A stretch of DNA of 39,423 nt from Phycisphaeraceae bacterium (lineage in GTDB: Bacteria > Planctomycetota > Phycisphaerae > Phycisphaerales > SM1A02): NCBI GenBank assembly GCA_019636735.1, contig JAHBWY010000013.1:1-39423 (forward strand), read 5' to 3'. This document shows, one piece after another, positions 16,437 through 24,580 of this stretch. The first letter of the stretch is position 1; every line of letters begins with the position of its first letter. Both the position numbers and the translations under genes were made by a program. Under the pieces are notes generated by a model that worked only from the letters and a program-made list of their open reading frames with translations, had not been told where the DNA came from and ran no database searches.

Positions 16437-17917
16437 CCCCCGGAAGTGAATCACGATCGTTCGTGGGCTCGATCCCTCGCGACTTCGCGCGGCGGCATCT
16501 CGTCGTCCCCGGAGAAGCGAGCGGTGAAGTTGAAGAGCTCCTTGTCAGCGATCCCCCGCCAGTGCCGGAGGTGCTGCACAACATCTCGGTTCGACTTCGG
16601 CGTCCGATCAGCACGCGCGTCGCCGACGCGGAATGGATCGCGCGCGAGATCGACCGCATCTTCGAGGAAGCACGACGCTCGACACCCGCAACGGAGGATG
16701 ACTCGACAACGCGGCACGGCACTGGCACCGATGCCTCAGCAGGTGACAACCCCTCGTCTGGCGGCGGAGTGGAATCGCTGCTCGCGGCCGCCGATCGCGA
16801 TCTACTCAACATCGACGGCAAGGGTTCACTCGTTCGACTCGTCGACGCGATCCTCTTCGAAGCGCTCGGTCGCGATGCGAGCGACATCCATCTTCAACCG
16901 CTCGTCGACCAATGCAAGGTCCGCTACCGGATCGATGGTGTGCTGCATGATGTCCGGTCCATCCCTCCGGGGGTCGCGCTCTCGGTCACCAGCCGCATCA
17001 AGGTGATGGGCAGGATGGACATCGCGGAGCGCCGTGTTCCGCAGGACGGCCGCGCGACAGTGACGATCGGCACACGCGTGATCGACCTGCGGATCTCGAC
17101 GGTGCCGACGAGTCACGGCGAGCGTGTGGTGCTGCGACTTCTCGATCACTCGCGCGAGCTACAGGATCTCCAGGGGCTCGGCATGCCGCCCGAGGTGGCG
17201 ACACCGTTCCTCGAGCGTGCGCGGCGCGCACACGGCATCATCCTCTCGACCGGGCCCACCGGATCCGGCAAGACCACGACGCTCTATGCCACACTCAAGC
17301 AGGTCGCGACATCGCAGCTCAATGTGATGACGATCGAGGACCCGATCGAATACGAGCTCGCTTCAAGTGGCCTCAGTGTCAGCCAGTCCCAGGTGAACCC
17401 CCGGAAGGGAATCACCTTCGAGACCGGCCTGCGTCACATCCTCCGCCAGGACCCCGATGTGGTCATGGTGGGCGAGATCCGCGACACGGAGACCGCGCGC
17501 ATCGCGATCCAGGCGAGCCTGACGGGTCACCTCGTTCTCTCGACGCTGCACACCAACGATGCACCGAGCGCACTCACGCGACTCATCGATCTCGGTGTCG
17601 AACCATTCCTGATCGGCGCGTCGCTCTCGGCGGTGGTCGCCCAGCGCCTGGTGCGGCTCGTTCATGCACCATGTTCCGGCTCCGGTTGCACGGAATGCCT
17701 TGGCACGGGACTGCGGGGTCGGACGGGAGTCTTTGAACTGCTTCTCGTCAACGAGCGACTGCGCGAACTCGTCTCTGCCGGTGCAGAACTCGCGGAACTT
17801 CGCATGACGGCGCGACAGGATGGCATGCGCTCGCTCATCCAGGAGGGCGAGCGCCTCGTTCGTGAAGGACGGACGACCACCGCGGAAGTCGAGCGCGTGC
17901 TTCTGGGGACACTCTGA
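16433..17917 (+). CDS. gspE: Type II secretion ATPase GspE
   Basis: This encodes 494 residues. It is the cytoplasmic hexameric ATPase that powers pseudopilus assembly. The N-terminal domain (about 1-80) is followed by a disordered Ser/Thr/Gly linker (about 83-118). The ATPase core has Walker A GPTGSGKTTT (about 274-283), the Asp box TIEDPIEYE (about 300), Walker B VVMVGEIRDTETA (about 343) and the His box GHLVLSTLHTNDAPSALTRL. The zinc-binding loop usual for GspE (two CxxC pairs) is reduced to CSGSGCTEC, with three cysteines only. The start overlaps the secretin stop (ATGA), and the stop overlaps the gspF start by one base (TGATG). Confidence 0.95.
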   Translation: MTPGSESRSFVGSIPRDFARRHLVVPGEASGEVEELLVSDPPPVPEVLHNISVRLRRPISTRVADAEWIAREIDRIFEEARRSTPATEDDSTTRHGTGTDASAGDNPSSGGGVESLLAAADRDLLNIDGKGSLVRLVDAILFEALGRDASDIHLQPLVDQCKVRYRIDGVLHDVRSIPPGVALSVTSRIKVMGRMDIAERRVPQDGRATVTIGTRVIDLRISTVPTSHGERVVLRLLDHSRELQDLQGLGMPPEVATPFLERARRAHGIILSTGPTGSGKTTTLYATLKQVATSQLNVMTIEDPIEYELASSGLSVSQSQVNPRKGITFETGLRHILRQDPDVVMVGEIRDTETARIAIQASLTGHLVLSTLHTNDAPSALTRLIDLGVEPFLIGASLSAVVAQRLVRLVHAPCSGSGCTECLGTGLRGRTGVFELLLVNERLRELVSAGAELAELRMTARQDGMRSLIQEGERLVREGRTTTAEVERVLLGTL

Positions 17918-19407
17918 TGCTGTGGCACTACGAAGCGCTCGAGTCGGACCGCAGTGCGAACGACTCCGTCCCCCAGGTCGCGACCGCGCTGCGTGTGAAG
18001 GGGCGGCGCGGTTCGATCAGGCGCGGCGAGGTGTCTGCGGAGAGCGCAGCCGAGGCGCGTGCGGCGCTGCGATCCGCGGGCCTGAGCGTGCTCTCGGTCC
18101 GGGCGGTCGAGAATCGTCCTTCGTCTCCAGAGCGCGCTGCAGCAACTCACAAGGACCATGCACCTCCGCGTGTGCCAGCGGACTCGGCGTTCCAGGGATG
18201 GCTGCGCGGTCGCCGGGTCCAGGCCCGCGCCGATGCGCTTGACGCGATCGCGATGCTGCTCGACTCGGGTGTGCCGCTCCTGCAGGCGTTCGAGACGCTG
18301 ACGACGAGCGATGGCGGTCGCGATCTGTCATCACGCCTGAGACGCACGCTCATGCTCGTTCGCGAGGATCTGCGCGCAGGTCTGCCTCTTCCGGGGGCGC
18401 TCCGGAGGCATCCTGGCTGGTTCGATCCGGTCGAGGTCGCGCTCATCGACGCGGCCGAATCCGGTGGCGGACTCGCTCCGGCGCTGCGCGAGCTTGCGGA
18501 TCGGAATGCGTCGAGCGCGAAGCTCACGCAGAAGCTGATCGGTGCATTGACCTATCCGGCGATCGTGGCGATGGTCGGTGTCGCGGTCGCACTCTTTCTT
18601 GCATTGCGCACATTACCGCAGCTCACCGCCGTGCTCACGAGCTCCCGGATCGAGACTCCTGTGTTGACGAGCGCGGTCATGGCGATCGGTGGCTTCGTCG
18701 TGCGATGGGGCTGGTCTGTGATTGCGGTCACCGTGCTGATCGTGGTGATGGCTGTCCTGCTCGGACGACTTCGATACTTCCGTCGCTGGTCGGCGTTGAT
18801 GGGAGACCTGCGCGATCGGCTGCAGAGTCGCGTTCCACTCGTCACGCGTCGGATGGCGGTCGCGCGCGTGTCGCTCCTGATCGCGGATCTCCTGCGCGCG
18901 GGCATTCCACTCGTCGATGCACTGCGGCTGGCGGCGCCGTCGTGTCGTGGCCTTGCGTCAGGTCTTGGAAGCGCACTCGTTCTATCCGCCGAGCGGATCG
19001 AGCGTGGACAGAGCTTCGTCGAATCGCTCTCCCCCGCCCCCGGAACCCCCGCCCCCGGAACCCCCGGCCCCGCCCCCGGCCCCGGAAGTAGAAATGGAGA
19101 CTCCGACCCGCGCGCTCGACAATCCAACGTCCGGGGGGGCTTCCGGGGGGGATTCCGGGGGGGATTCCGGGGGGGGTGGTTTGATCGGGAGTTCCTGCAG
19201 CTCATCGCGGTGGGTGAAGCGAGCGGCGAACTTGCGCCGGTGCTCGAGCGGATCGGGCGGCGCTACGAGCGCCAGGCCGCTCGGCTCATCGATCGACTTG
19301 CAAGCGTGCTCGAACCGGCGACGATCGTGCTGCTCGCGACATTCGTCGGCATCGTGGTGATGGCCGCCGTCCTTCCACTCGTCAGGCTCCAGGAGGTATT
19401 GCGATGA
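17917..19407 (+). CDS. gspF: Type II secretion inner-membrane platform protein GspF
   Basis: This encodes 496 residues. GspF connects the ATPase to the pseudopilus. The N-terminal segment (about 1-95) resembles the usual cytoplasmic start (GEVSAESAAEARAALRSAGL). Two cytoplasmic T2SSF domains flank the membrane segments: the first at about 108-215, the second split around residue 370. Hydrophobic segments occur at about 210-232, 248-285 and 465-490. Unusually, residues about 371-422 are a Pro/Gly-rich insert (PAPGTPAPGTPGPAPGPG, then GGFRGGFRGGFRGG) in the second domain, encoded by iterated CCCCCGGAA and its complement TTCCGGGGG. Canonical GspF is about 400 residues; insert and longer N-terminus explain the size. 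Confidence 0.93.
   Translation: MLWHYEALESDRSANDSVPQVATALRVKGRRGSIRRGEVSAESAAEARAALRSAGLSVLSVRAVENRPSSPERAAATHKDHAPPRVPADSAFQGWLRGRRVQARADALDAIAMLLDSGVPLLQAFETLTTSDGGRDLSSRLRRTLMLVREDLRAGLPLPGALRRHPGWFDPVEVALIDAAESGGGLAPALRELADRNASSAKLTQKLIGALTYPAIVAMVGVAVALFLALRTLPQLTAVLTSSRIETPVLTSAVMAIGGFVVRWGWSVIAVTVLIVVMAVLLGRLRYFRRWSALMGDLRDRLQSRVPLVTRRMAVARVSLLIADLLRAGIPLVDALRLAAPSCRGLASGLGSALVLSAERIERGQSFVESLSPAPGTPAPGTPGPAPGPGSRNGDSDPRARQSNVRGGFRGGFRGGFRGGWFDREFLQLIAVGEASGELAPVLERIGRRYERQAARLIDRLASVLEPATIVLLATFVGIVVMAAVLPLVRLQEVLR
19028..19188. repeat. CCCCCGGAA / TTCCGGGGG iterated block inside gspF
   Basis: Three CCCCGGAA units (19038, 19053, 19080) on the plus strand are followed by three of the complement TTCCGGGG (19141, 19153, 19165) spaced 12 bases apart. 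The two arrays form an inverted arrangement around 19088..19128. It stays in frame and encodes the Pro/Gly-rich insert. The G-runs could also form quadruplex-like structures. Confidence 0.8.
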
Positions 19408-19868
19408 GGTCCATGTGTCGATCGGGAATGACGCTCGTCGAGGTGCTCGCGGTGGTCGTGATCCTGGGACTGCTCGCGTCGGTGCTGTTGCTCGGGTTCT
19501 CGGGGACCTTCGGTCGCGCGAAGACCGAACTCGCGAAGACCGGGATCGGTGTCATCGCAGGCAAGGTCGAGCTCTTCCGGATCGAGCGGAGCGCGTACCC
19601 GACGAACGATGTGGGGCTGAAGGCCTTGACCGACGGCATGGCGACCGCCTCGGCGAGCTACTACCTCAGCAGCGACAAGCTCATCGACCCGTGGGGTCGG
19701 CCATACCTCTATATGGCGCCTGGTCCGAACGGGCTTCCGTTCGAGATCCTGACCCTCGGCGCCGACGGCCAGGTCGGCGGCGACGGCGAGAACACCGATG
19801 TGAGTTCCTCGAACTTGCGCGACACCACGAAACCAGGTGGTTCCGAGGCTGGAGGCGGGCAGCCGTGA
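19404..19868 (+). CDS. gspG: Major pseudopilin GspG
   Basis: This encodes 154 residues. It is the main subunit of the pseudopilus. The prepilin motif is SG|MTLVEVLAVVVILGLLAS with Glu at +5 after cleavage, in a very short basic leader (MRSMCRSG). The GspG-type C-terminal region shows YPTNDVGLKALT, LIDPWGRPYLYM and LTLGADGQVGGDGENTD, the acidic calcium-binding loop typical of GspG. The start overlaps the gspF stop (ATGA) and the stop overlaps the next start (GTGA). Confidence 0.95.
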   Translation: MRSMCRSGMTLVEVLAVVVILGLLASVLLLGFSGTFGRAKTELAKTGIGVIAGKVELFRIERSAYPTNDVGLKALTDGMATASASYYLSSDKLIDPWGRPYLYMAPGPNGLPFEILTLGADGQVGGDGENTDVSSSNLRDTTKPGGSEAGGGQP

Positions 19869-20386
19869 GGCGCGGGTTCACACTCTTCGAGATGATGGCG
19901 GTCGTCGTCCTGCTCGGACTCGTCGCGGCCATGCTTGCGGTCGGTCTCGGCGGCACCGCGCAGGCAACCGCGTGGCAAGGCGCGATTGCCGAGGTGCGCC
20001 AGTTTGATCGACTGGTTCGGCTTGAAGCGCGGGCACATGGCTCCGCCGAGCTGATCGTCGACAACGCAGGCGATGCGCTGGTGCTGAGACGGCCGGGCTC
20101 CGAGGTTGCAAAAGTGCTGCGGTCCAGAGATTTCGAATCGTTCGGCTTCGTCCTTGATGGGAATCCATCGACTGCGAAGAGAGGGTTCTCACTGACGATG
20201 AGCGATGCAAGTTCGCATGGCGAGCGACGCGCTCGCAGTTCGGGCGATGCAAGAGTGCTTGATCGCGTGTTCATCGACGGCGCAGGCCGCTCGATCGACT
20301 TCGCCTACGAGTTGAGTGACGGCAAAGAGGTCAGCAGAATCCATGTGGCGGGTCTGACGGGTCATCTGTGGGAGGAACGAGAGTGA
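19865..20386 (+). CDS. gspH: Minor pseudopilin, GspH-like
   Basis: This encodes 173 residues from a GTG that overlaps the gspG stop (GTGA). The leader is tiny (MRRG), followed by FTLFEMMAVVVLLGLVAAML, a prepilin N-terminus with Glu at +5. The rest is a globular domain with the general look of GspH (QFDRLVRLEARAHGSAELIV; DRVFIDGAGRSIDFAYEL). The order G-H-I/J-K supports the assignment. The stop overlaps the next start (GTGA). Confidence 0.85.
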   Translation: MRRGFTLFEMMAVVVLLGLVAAMLAVGLGGTAQATAWQGAIAEVRQFDRLVRLEARAHGSAELIVDNAGDALVLRRPGSEVAKVLRSRDFESFGFVLDGNPSTAKRGFSLTMSDASSHGERRARSSGDARVLDRVFIDGAGRSIDFAYELSDGKEVSRIHVAGLTGHLWEERE

Positions 20387-21555
20387 GGCTTGGGTTCACG
20401 CTCATCGAGGCGCTCGCCGCAACGGTCCTGCTTGCGATCATCGTGATCGCGTGTCTGCCGTTCTTCCAGTCTGCTTCAAGCGTGCTCGTCGAGCGCGATG
20501 GCAGCGTCGAAGAGACAGCGCTCGTCGCGAGCGCGGTGTCGCAGATCATGGCATCGCCAGAGTGGGAGTCACGACCTCCTTCCGGCGCAGTCACCTTCGC
20601 GTGGCCGAGCGGACTCGCGGAAGCGGCATCCTCGACTCGGCTGAGCGGCAAGCCGATCCGTGTCGAACTGCCGAACCGCGGAGGTGATGAACTGGAGACG
20701 CAGGACGATACGACTCCTTCAAGAGCCACGACACCATCCGATCGGGTGGAGTCGGGTGCGGGTGAGAGTGGCGAAGCGAAGGAGTCCGCAGCGGCGCGCT
20801 CAAGTGAAAGCGATGTAGAAGGCGCACCCGATTCGCAGCCTCGTTCCGTGGTCGGTGACTGGATCGCGTTCCGCTGCGGCGATGTCGTCATCCACCGCTG
20901 GATCGAGCGACCGGCATCCACGCGATCGAGAAGAAGGGTTTCAGGTCGCCGCTCAAGCGTGACGCGAGTCACTGCTTCGCGCCGCTCACTTTCCGGGGCT
21001 CGTGGAATGACGCTGGTCGAACTGGTCGCGGCGCTTGCGATCGTGGGCAGCCTCGCTGTCGCCGCCACGGCCTGGACCGTTGGCGCTGCCGAACTTGCCG
21101 CGAGCTCGCGCGATCGCTCCAATCGACTGGGCGCCGCGGAAGCCGTCTTTCAACTCATCGGCGACGACCTGAGAAGTTCCGACATGGACATTTCGCAAAC
21201 GCGAAGGAGCGGTGCTGCACGGAGTCGCTTGAGTGGGTCTTCGGGCGGGCAGGCCGAGCCGCGGGTTCGCATCGAGGGCGACGCGATCGTGATCGCGACG
21301 CGCCATGCTGTTCATGCTGTGCATGACGCGCATGATGTTCATGGTGCTCCGTACACACTCGAGCACGAGCATCGATACTCGGTCGATTCAGCGTCGTCGC
21401 GCCTCATGCTCTCAGCTCCTGGACGCGAGCCGCGCGTCCTCGTCGATGGCGTCACCGCACTGCGCGCGACCTACCTGGAGAAGGAGCGGTTGCTCACCGT
21501 TGCCATCGTGATCACGGGCATTGGAGAAACCGGAAGGAGCTTCGTCGTGCCATGA
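20383..21555 (+). CDS. Fused double minor pseudopilin (GspI-like plus GspJ-like)
   Basis: This encodes 390 residues from a GTG overlapping the gspH stop. It contains two complete prepilin N-termini in one frame. The first is at the start: MRLG|FTLIEALAATVLLAI with Glu at +5, then a GspI-like domain to about 125, a Ser/Glu/Asp-rich linker and WIAFRCGDVVIHRWIE (about 160-176). The second is internal: GARG|MTLVELVAALAIVG, cleavage after Gly208, Glu at +5, followed by a GspJ-like domain with a His-rich stretch RHAVHAVHDAHDVHG. No stop separates them. Separate gspI and gspJ genes are the rule, so this is a fusion, or two proteins made by processing or internal initiation (an in-frame GTG lies about 18 codons before Met209). 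A base-calling error could not easily create it, because both halves already share one frame. Confidence 0.88.
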   Translation: MRLGFTLIEALAATVLLAIIVIACLPFFQSASSVLVERDGSVEETALVASAVSQIMASPEWESRPPSGAVTFAWPSGLAEAASSTRLSGKPIRVELPNRGGDELETQDDTTPSRATTPSDRVESGAGESGEAKESAAARSSESDVEGAPDSQPRSVVGDWIAFRCGDVVIHRWIERPASTRSRRRVSGRRSSVTRVTASRRSLSGARGMTLVELVAALAIVGSLAVAATAWTVGAAELAASSRDRSNRLGAAEAVFQLIGDDLRSSDMDISQTRRSGAARSRLSGSSGGQAEPRVRIEGDAIVIATRHAVHAVHDAHDVHGAPYTLEHEHRYSVDSASSRLMLSAPGREPRVLVDGVTALRATYLEKERLLTVAIVITGIGETGRSFVVP

Positions 21556-22550
21556 AACGAAGAACGCTCCAACGACGCAATCGACGCGGAGCCGCGCTCC
21601 TGATCGTGCTGGCGGCACTCATGCTCGTCACCGTCGCCGCCACGATCGTTGCGCAGACTGCCGGAGCAACAGTTGCTCGACGGGATGCCGACCGCGCTCT
21701 TGTGATCGCGGACGACCTTGCCGATGCGGCGCTCGCTCCCATTCGCGCATGGCTCGCTCAGGTATCGCCTACCTGTGCGCTGCCAGCGGATGCGGAGTCA
21801 CCGATGATCTCCATTCTCGATGTCGAGCTGCCCTTGATCGAGGCCGACGCTCATTCGGAGGGCGCGGCGCTCAGCCAGATCGGTTCCGAGGACTCCGGTG
21901 CACGGCGCCTCCGGATCACCGCCTGGGACCAGCGCGGCATGGTGCCCTGGAACATCGCCGCACGCCGCTCGGGTCTTGCGACCATTCTTCCAGCCGATGT
22001 GCGCGATCTCGTCGCCTCCACGCGAATCCCTGCAAACGCACCGCTCGGACTCGATCTCGTTCCTGCAAGTGGAGCGCGTGCGATCCTTCCCTCGGCAAGC
22101 GCCGCTGCAGCGACAGGAGTCGACGCGCCGCAATCGGCCTCGGCTCGCCAGCCTCGATCGCGGATGCGACCGGCGCTCGGTGAACTCGTGGCGACGCATG
22201 GCGTCCCTCCAGGTGGGAATGCCGCGACATCGACACTCTTCCTCAATGTGAACACCGCACCGCGCGCACTGCTTGAAGCCGCCGCCGAAGCGGCACAGAC
22301 AACGCTTCCAGACGCGCTCTGGCAGCGCCGATCAACTGGCAAGCCCTATCAGGGCGCGCTCCCCAACAAGGGGTCGGCCGGCGCCAGTGAACCCATCGCA
22401 TTCACGACGACAAGCGACTGCTGGTCGATCCGGATCGATGCGAGCGTCGGCCACACCCGTCGCTCGTGGTGGCTCGTCATGCAGCGGAGCGATCGCGGCG
22501 AATGGGTCGTCGCCCAGCGATTCCCGATCGTCACGGAGCCACGCGAATGA
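21552..22550 (+). CDS. gspK: Minor pseudopilin GspK
   Basis: This encodes 332 residues. The N-terminus RRG|AALLIVLAALMLVTVAAT is a prepilin-type helix lacking Glu at +5, as is usual for GspK, which caps the pseudopilus. The size fits GspK, as do WNIAARRSGL, LFLNVNTAPRALLEAAAEAA (the NVNTA motif) and a C-terminal domain with CWSIRIDASVGHTRRSWW. The start overlaps the preceding stop (ATGA) and the stop overlaps the next start (ATGA). Confidence 0.88.
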   Translation: MKRRTLQRRNRRGAALLIVLAALMLVTVAATIVAQTAGATVARRDADRALVIADDLADAALAPIRAWLAQVSPTCALPADAESPMISILDVELPLIEADAHSEGAALSQIGSEDSGARRLRITAWDQRGMVPWNIAARRSGLATILPADVRDLVASTRIPANAPLGLDLVPASGARAILPSASAAAATGVDAPQSASARQPRSRMRPALGELVATHGVPPGGNAATSTLFLNVNTAPRALLEAAAEAAQTTLPDALWQRRSTGKPYQGALPNKGSAGASEPIAFTTTSDCWSIRIDASVGHTRRSWWLVMQRSDRGEWVVAQRFPIVTEPRE

Positions 22551-23077
22551 GCGCGCCCATCGCGAAGTACCGGAGAGCGACACGCGTCACATGGGTGGCC
22601 GGTGGGATCGGCGTCTCACTCGCTGCACTCTGGGCGATGCGCGCGCAGGTCACTCCCGACCTTCCAGCGATTCCGACCGCATCGACCCGCACGGCGCCGA
22701 CCGTCGACACGGTGAGCGCCTCACGCGCGCTGCCGGGGTTCGCGATGAGGTTCTCGCCGGCACCGCCACCTGTGGCGCCGACGCCCAGAGTTGCTCCCGT
22801 CGAAACACCGATCGCGCAGCGCCTGCAACTCCTCGGCATCGTGCGCGAAGGCGGCGCACTGGTCGCAGCGCTCTACGACCCGAGTGATGATCGCGTCCAT
22901 CTCGTTCGCGACGGTGAACAGATCGCCGATGTCGAAGTGCGAAAGGTCGATCCACGCTCAGTCCTCCTCGCGAAGGGGTCGCGCACGCGCACGCTGACGC
23001 TGTCGGGCCCAGAAGTGACGCCTCCACACACCGAGCCCAGGGTCGACGATCCTCCGACCTCCGGAGGAAGCTCATGA
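22547..23077 (+). CDS. Type II secretion inner-membrane protein, GspC-like
   Basis: This encodes 176 residues. I chose the ATG at 22547, which overlaps the gspK stop, rather than a longer frame inside gspK. One membrane segment (about 17-37) is followed by a Pro/Thr-rich spacer and a small beta domain RLQLLGIVREGGALVAALYD...VHLVRDGEQIADVEVRKVD that resembles the HR domain of GspC and the related PilP proteins, which contact the N0 domain of the secretin. No PDZ or coiled-coil tail follows. Its position after gspK rather than before gspD is unusual. It could equally be called PilP-like. Confidence 0.7.
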   Translation: MSAPIAKYRRATRVTWVAGGIGVSLAALWAMRAQVTPDLPAIPTASTRTAPTVDTVSASRALPGFAMRFSPAPPPVAPTPRVAPVETPIAQRLQLLGIVREGGALVAALYDPSDDRVHLVRDGEQIADVEVRKVDPRSVLLAKGSRTRTLTLSGPEVTPPHTEPRVDDPPTSGGSS

Positions 23078-24027
23078 ACGGTCACGCGACCATCTCGAAC
23101 GAGCATCTCTATTGGGCGATCGTGGACACGGTTCATGGTGGGCGGCGGCTCACTCCGGGGGAGATCGCCTCGCTCGCCGAGGATGTCCTGCCGCTTGCGA
23201 TCGAGTCGCTGCACATCGTGTCCGTGCGGACGCGCGATGGACGCTCCGTCGTCTGCGCGATCGAGCCTGAGGAACTGCGTGCCGCAGCGCTCGATTGCAG
23301 TTCCGCCACCCCCGGATCGATACCCGACTTCATCCAGGCAAGGCTCGACGAATCGCTTGACGCAGCGCGCTTCGATCTCCTGATCGGCGCGTTCGAGCCG
23401 GTCGATGTGCGACGCCAGCGACGCATGATGCTCGCAACTCTTGCCGTCACAGCGGCACTGATCACGATCGCGGTTGCCGCCGGGTTCATCGCCCGTGGCA
23501 TCGCAGCTCGGCGCGCAATCGACATCGTCGACGACCGGCGCAGCGACATCGTTCGTGCGGCGGTCGGCCAACCTGGGGTGGGGATTCCGGGGGCGCCCCC
23601 CAGCGTGAGCGCCCTTCCAGGAGATCTCCGGCTCGTCGCGGAACTGCGCGAGCTGCGCAGTACGCGCGCCGTCTCACTCCCCCGCCTCGAAGATGTCTCG
23701 GATCTCGCCTCCGCAGCGCTCGAGCGCTGGCCGCCGGACGCGGAGGCGCGTCTTGAACGAGCGCGCATCTCGTCGCGGTCGATCTCGATCGAGGGCTGGG
23801 CCAGTGATGCCGGCGAAGCCCAGCGCATCGCGGATGCACTTGGAACGCTTCCGGGCGCCCGACTTGAGCCGCCGCAGGTGCGCGCGGCGAAGGAAGGTGT
23901 GACCTTCACCATCATCCTCACCCCCGGAACCCCCGCCCCCGGAACCGGCCCCCCCGGCCCCGCCTCTGGCGCCGGCCCTGCAATCGCTCAACGGGCGAAC
24001 ACCATTGATCGGGGGGTCGGACCATGA
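23074..24027 (+). CDS. Type II secretion inner-membrane protein, GspL/PilN-like
   Basis: This encodes 317 residues. A cytoplasmic domain of about 117 residues comes before one membrane segment (MMLATLAVTAALITIAVAAG, about 118-138), then a periplasmic region with a ferredoxin-like fold suggestion (RLERARISSRSISIEGWASD, then GEAQRIADALGTLPGARLEP). This is the layout of GspL, which tethers the ATPase, but the cytoplasmic part is much shorter than the usual actin-like domain. A Pro/Gly insert (TPGTPAPGTGPPGPASGAGP) near the C-terminus is again encoded by CCCCCGGAA units (23922, 23937). It overlaps both neighbours by ATGA, GspC-like before and GspM-like after. Confidence 0.7.
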   Translation: MNGHATISNEHLYWAIVDTVHGGRRLTPGEIASLAEDVLPLAIESLHIVSVRTRDGRSVVCAIEPEELRAAALDCSSATPGSIPDFIQARLDESLDAARFDLLIGAFEPVDVRRQRRMMLATLAVTAALITIAVAAGFIARGIAARRAIDIVDDRRSDIVRAAVGQPGVGIPGAPPSVSALPGDLRLVAELRELRSTRAVSLPRLEDVSDLASAALERWPPDAEARLERARISSRSISIEGWASDAGEAQRIADALGTLPGARLEPPQVRAAKEGVTFTIILTPGTPAPGTGPPGPASGAGPAIAQRANTIDRGVGP

Positions 24028-24572
24028 GCAGAGTCGCGATCGCTCTTGCTGCCGGAAGCTGCTTGCTCGTCGTTTCGGCGAGCTGGGCGTGGGCGCGATC
24101 GCAGACGACTGCGCTGCGCGCTCGTGAGGCCGCAGCGCACTCAGTTGCCGAGGACGCGCGACAGGTCCTTTCACTGCGAAGTCTTCGACAGCGTGCGTCG
24201 ATGGGAGAGCGGCCCAGACAGGATCTCATCACGCGGATCAACGAGACCATGTCCGCAGTCGGCATCCCGCGCGGCGCGCTCGGCGGCGTCACGACGGACA
24301 CCGATGGCCCGATCTCAAGCGCAGCCGACCTCGCCCCAGGCGGCGAACTGCGAGCGCAGGCGATGCGCGTCGCACTCAAGGGCATCCAACCGCAGCAGCT
24401 CGGCGCCTTCCTCGAACACTGGCGCGAGACGCAGCCGCTCTGGACACCGACCAACATCGAGATGAGTCGCGCTCCATCGAAGGACGCTGCTCCAGGGGCT
24501 GAGCGATTCGACATCTCGCTCGTGCTGTCGGTTCTCTATGTCGCACCATCTAACCATGTGCCCGCTGGCTGA
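24024..24572 (+). CDS. Type II secretion protein, GspM/PilO-like
   Basis: This encodes 182 residues. A short N-terminus leads into one membrane segment (about 5-23), an Ala/Arg-rich helix likely to be a coiled coil (about 27-60), and a periplasmic domain (DLITRINETMSAVGIPRG; MRVALKGIQPQQLGAFLEHW), the typical layout of GspM and PilO. It starts on the stop of the GspL-like gene (ATGA). The assignment rests on size, topology and position. Confidence 0.72.
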   Translation: MSRVAIALAAGSCLLVVSASWAWARSQTTALRAREAAAHSVAEDARQVLSLRSLRQRASMGERPRQDLITRINETMSAVGIPRGALGGVTTDTDGPISSAADLAPGGELRAQAMRVALKGIQPQQLGAFLEHWRETQPLWTPTNIEMSRAPSKDAAPGAERFDISLVLSVLYVAPSNHVPAG

Positions 24573-24580
24573 AACTCCCC

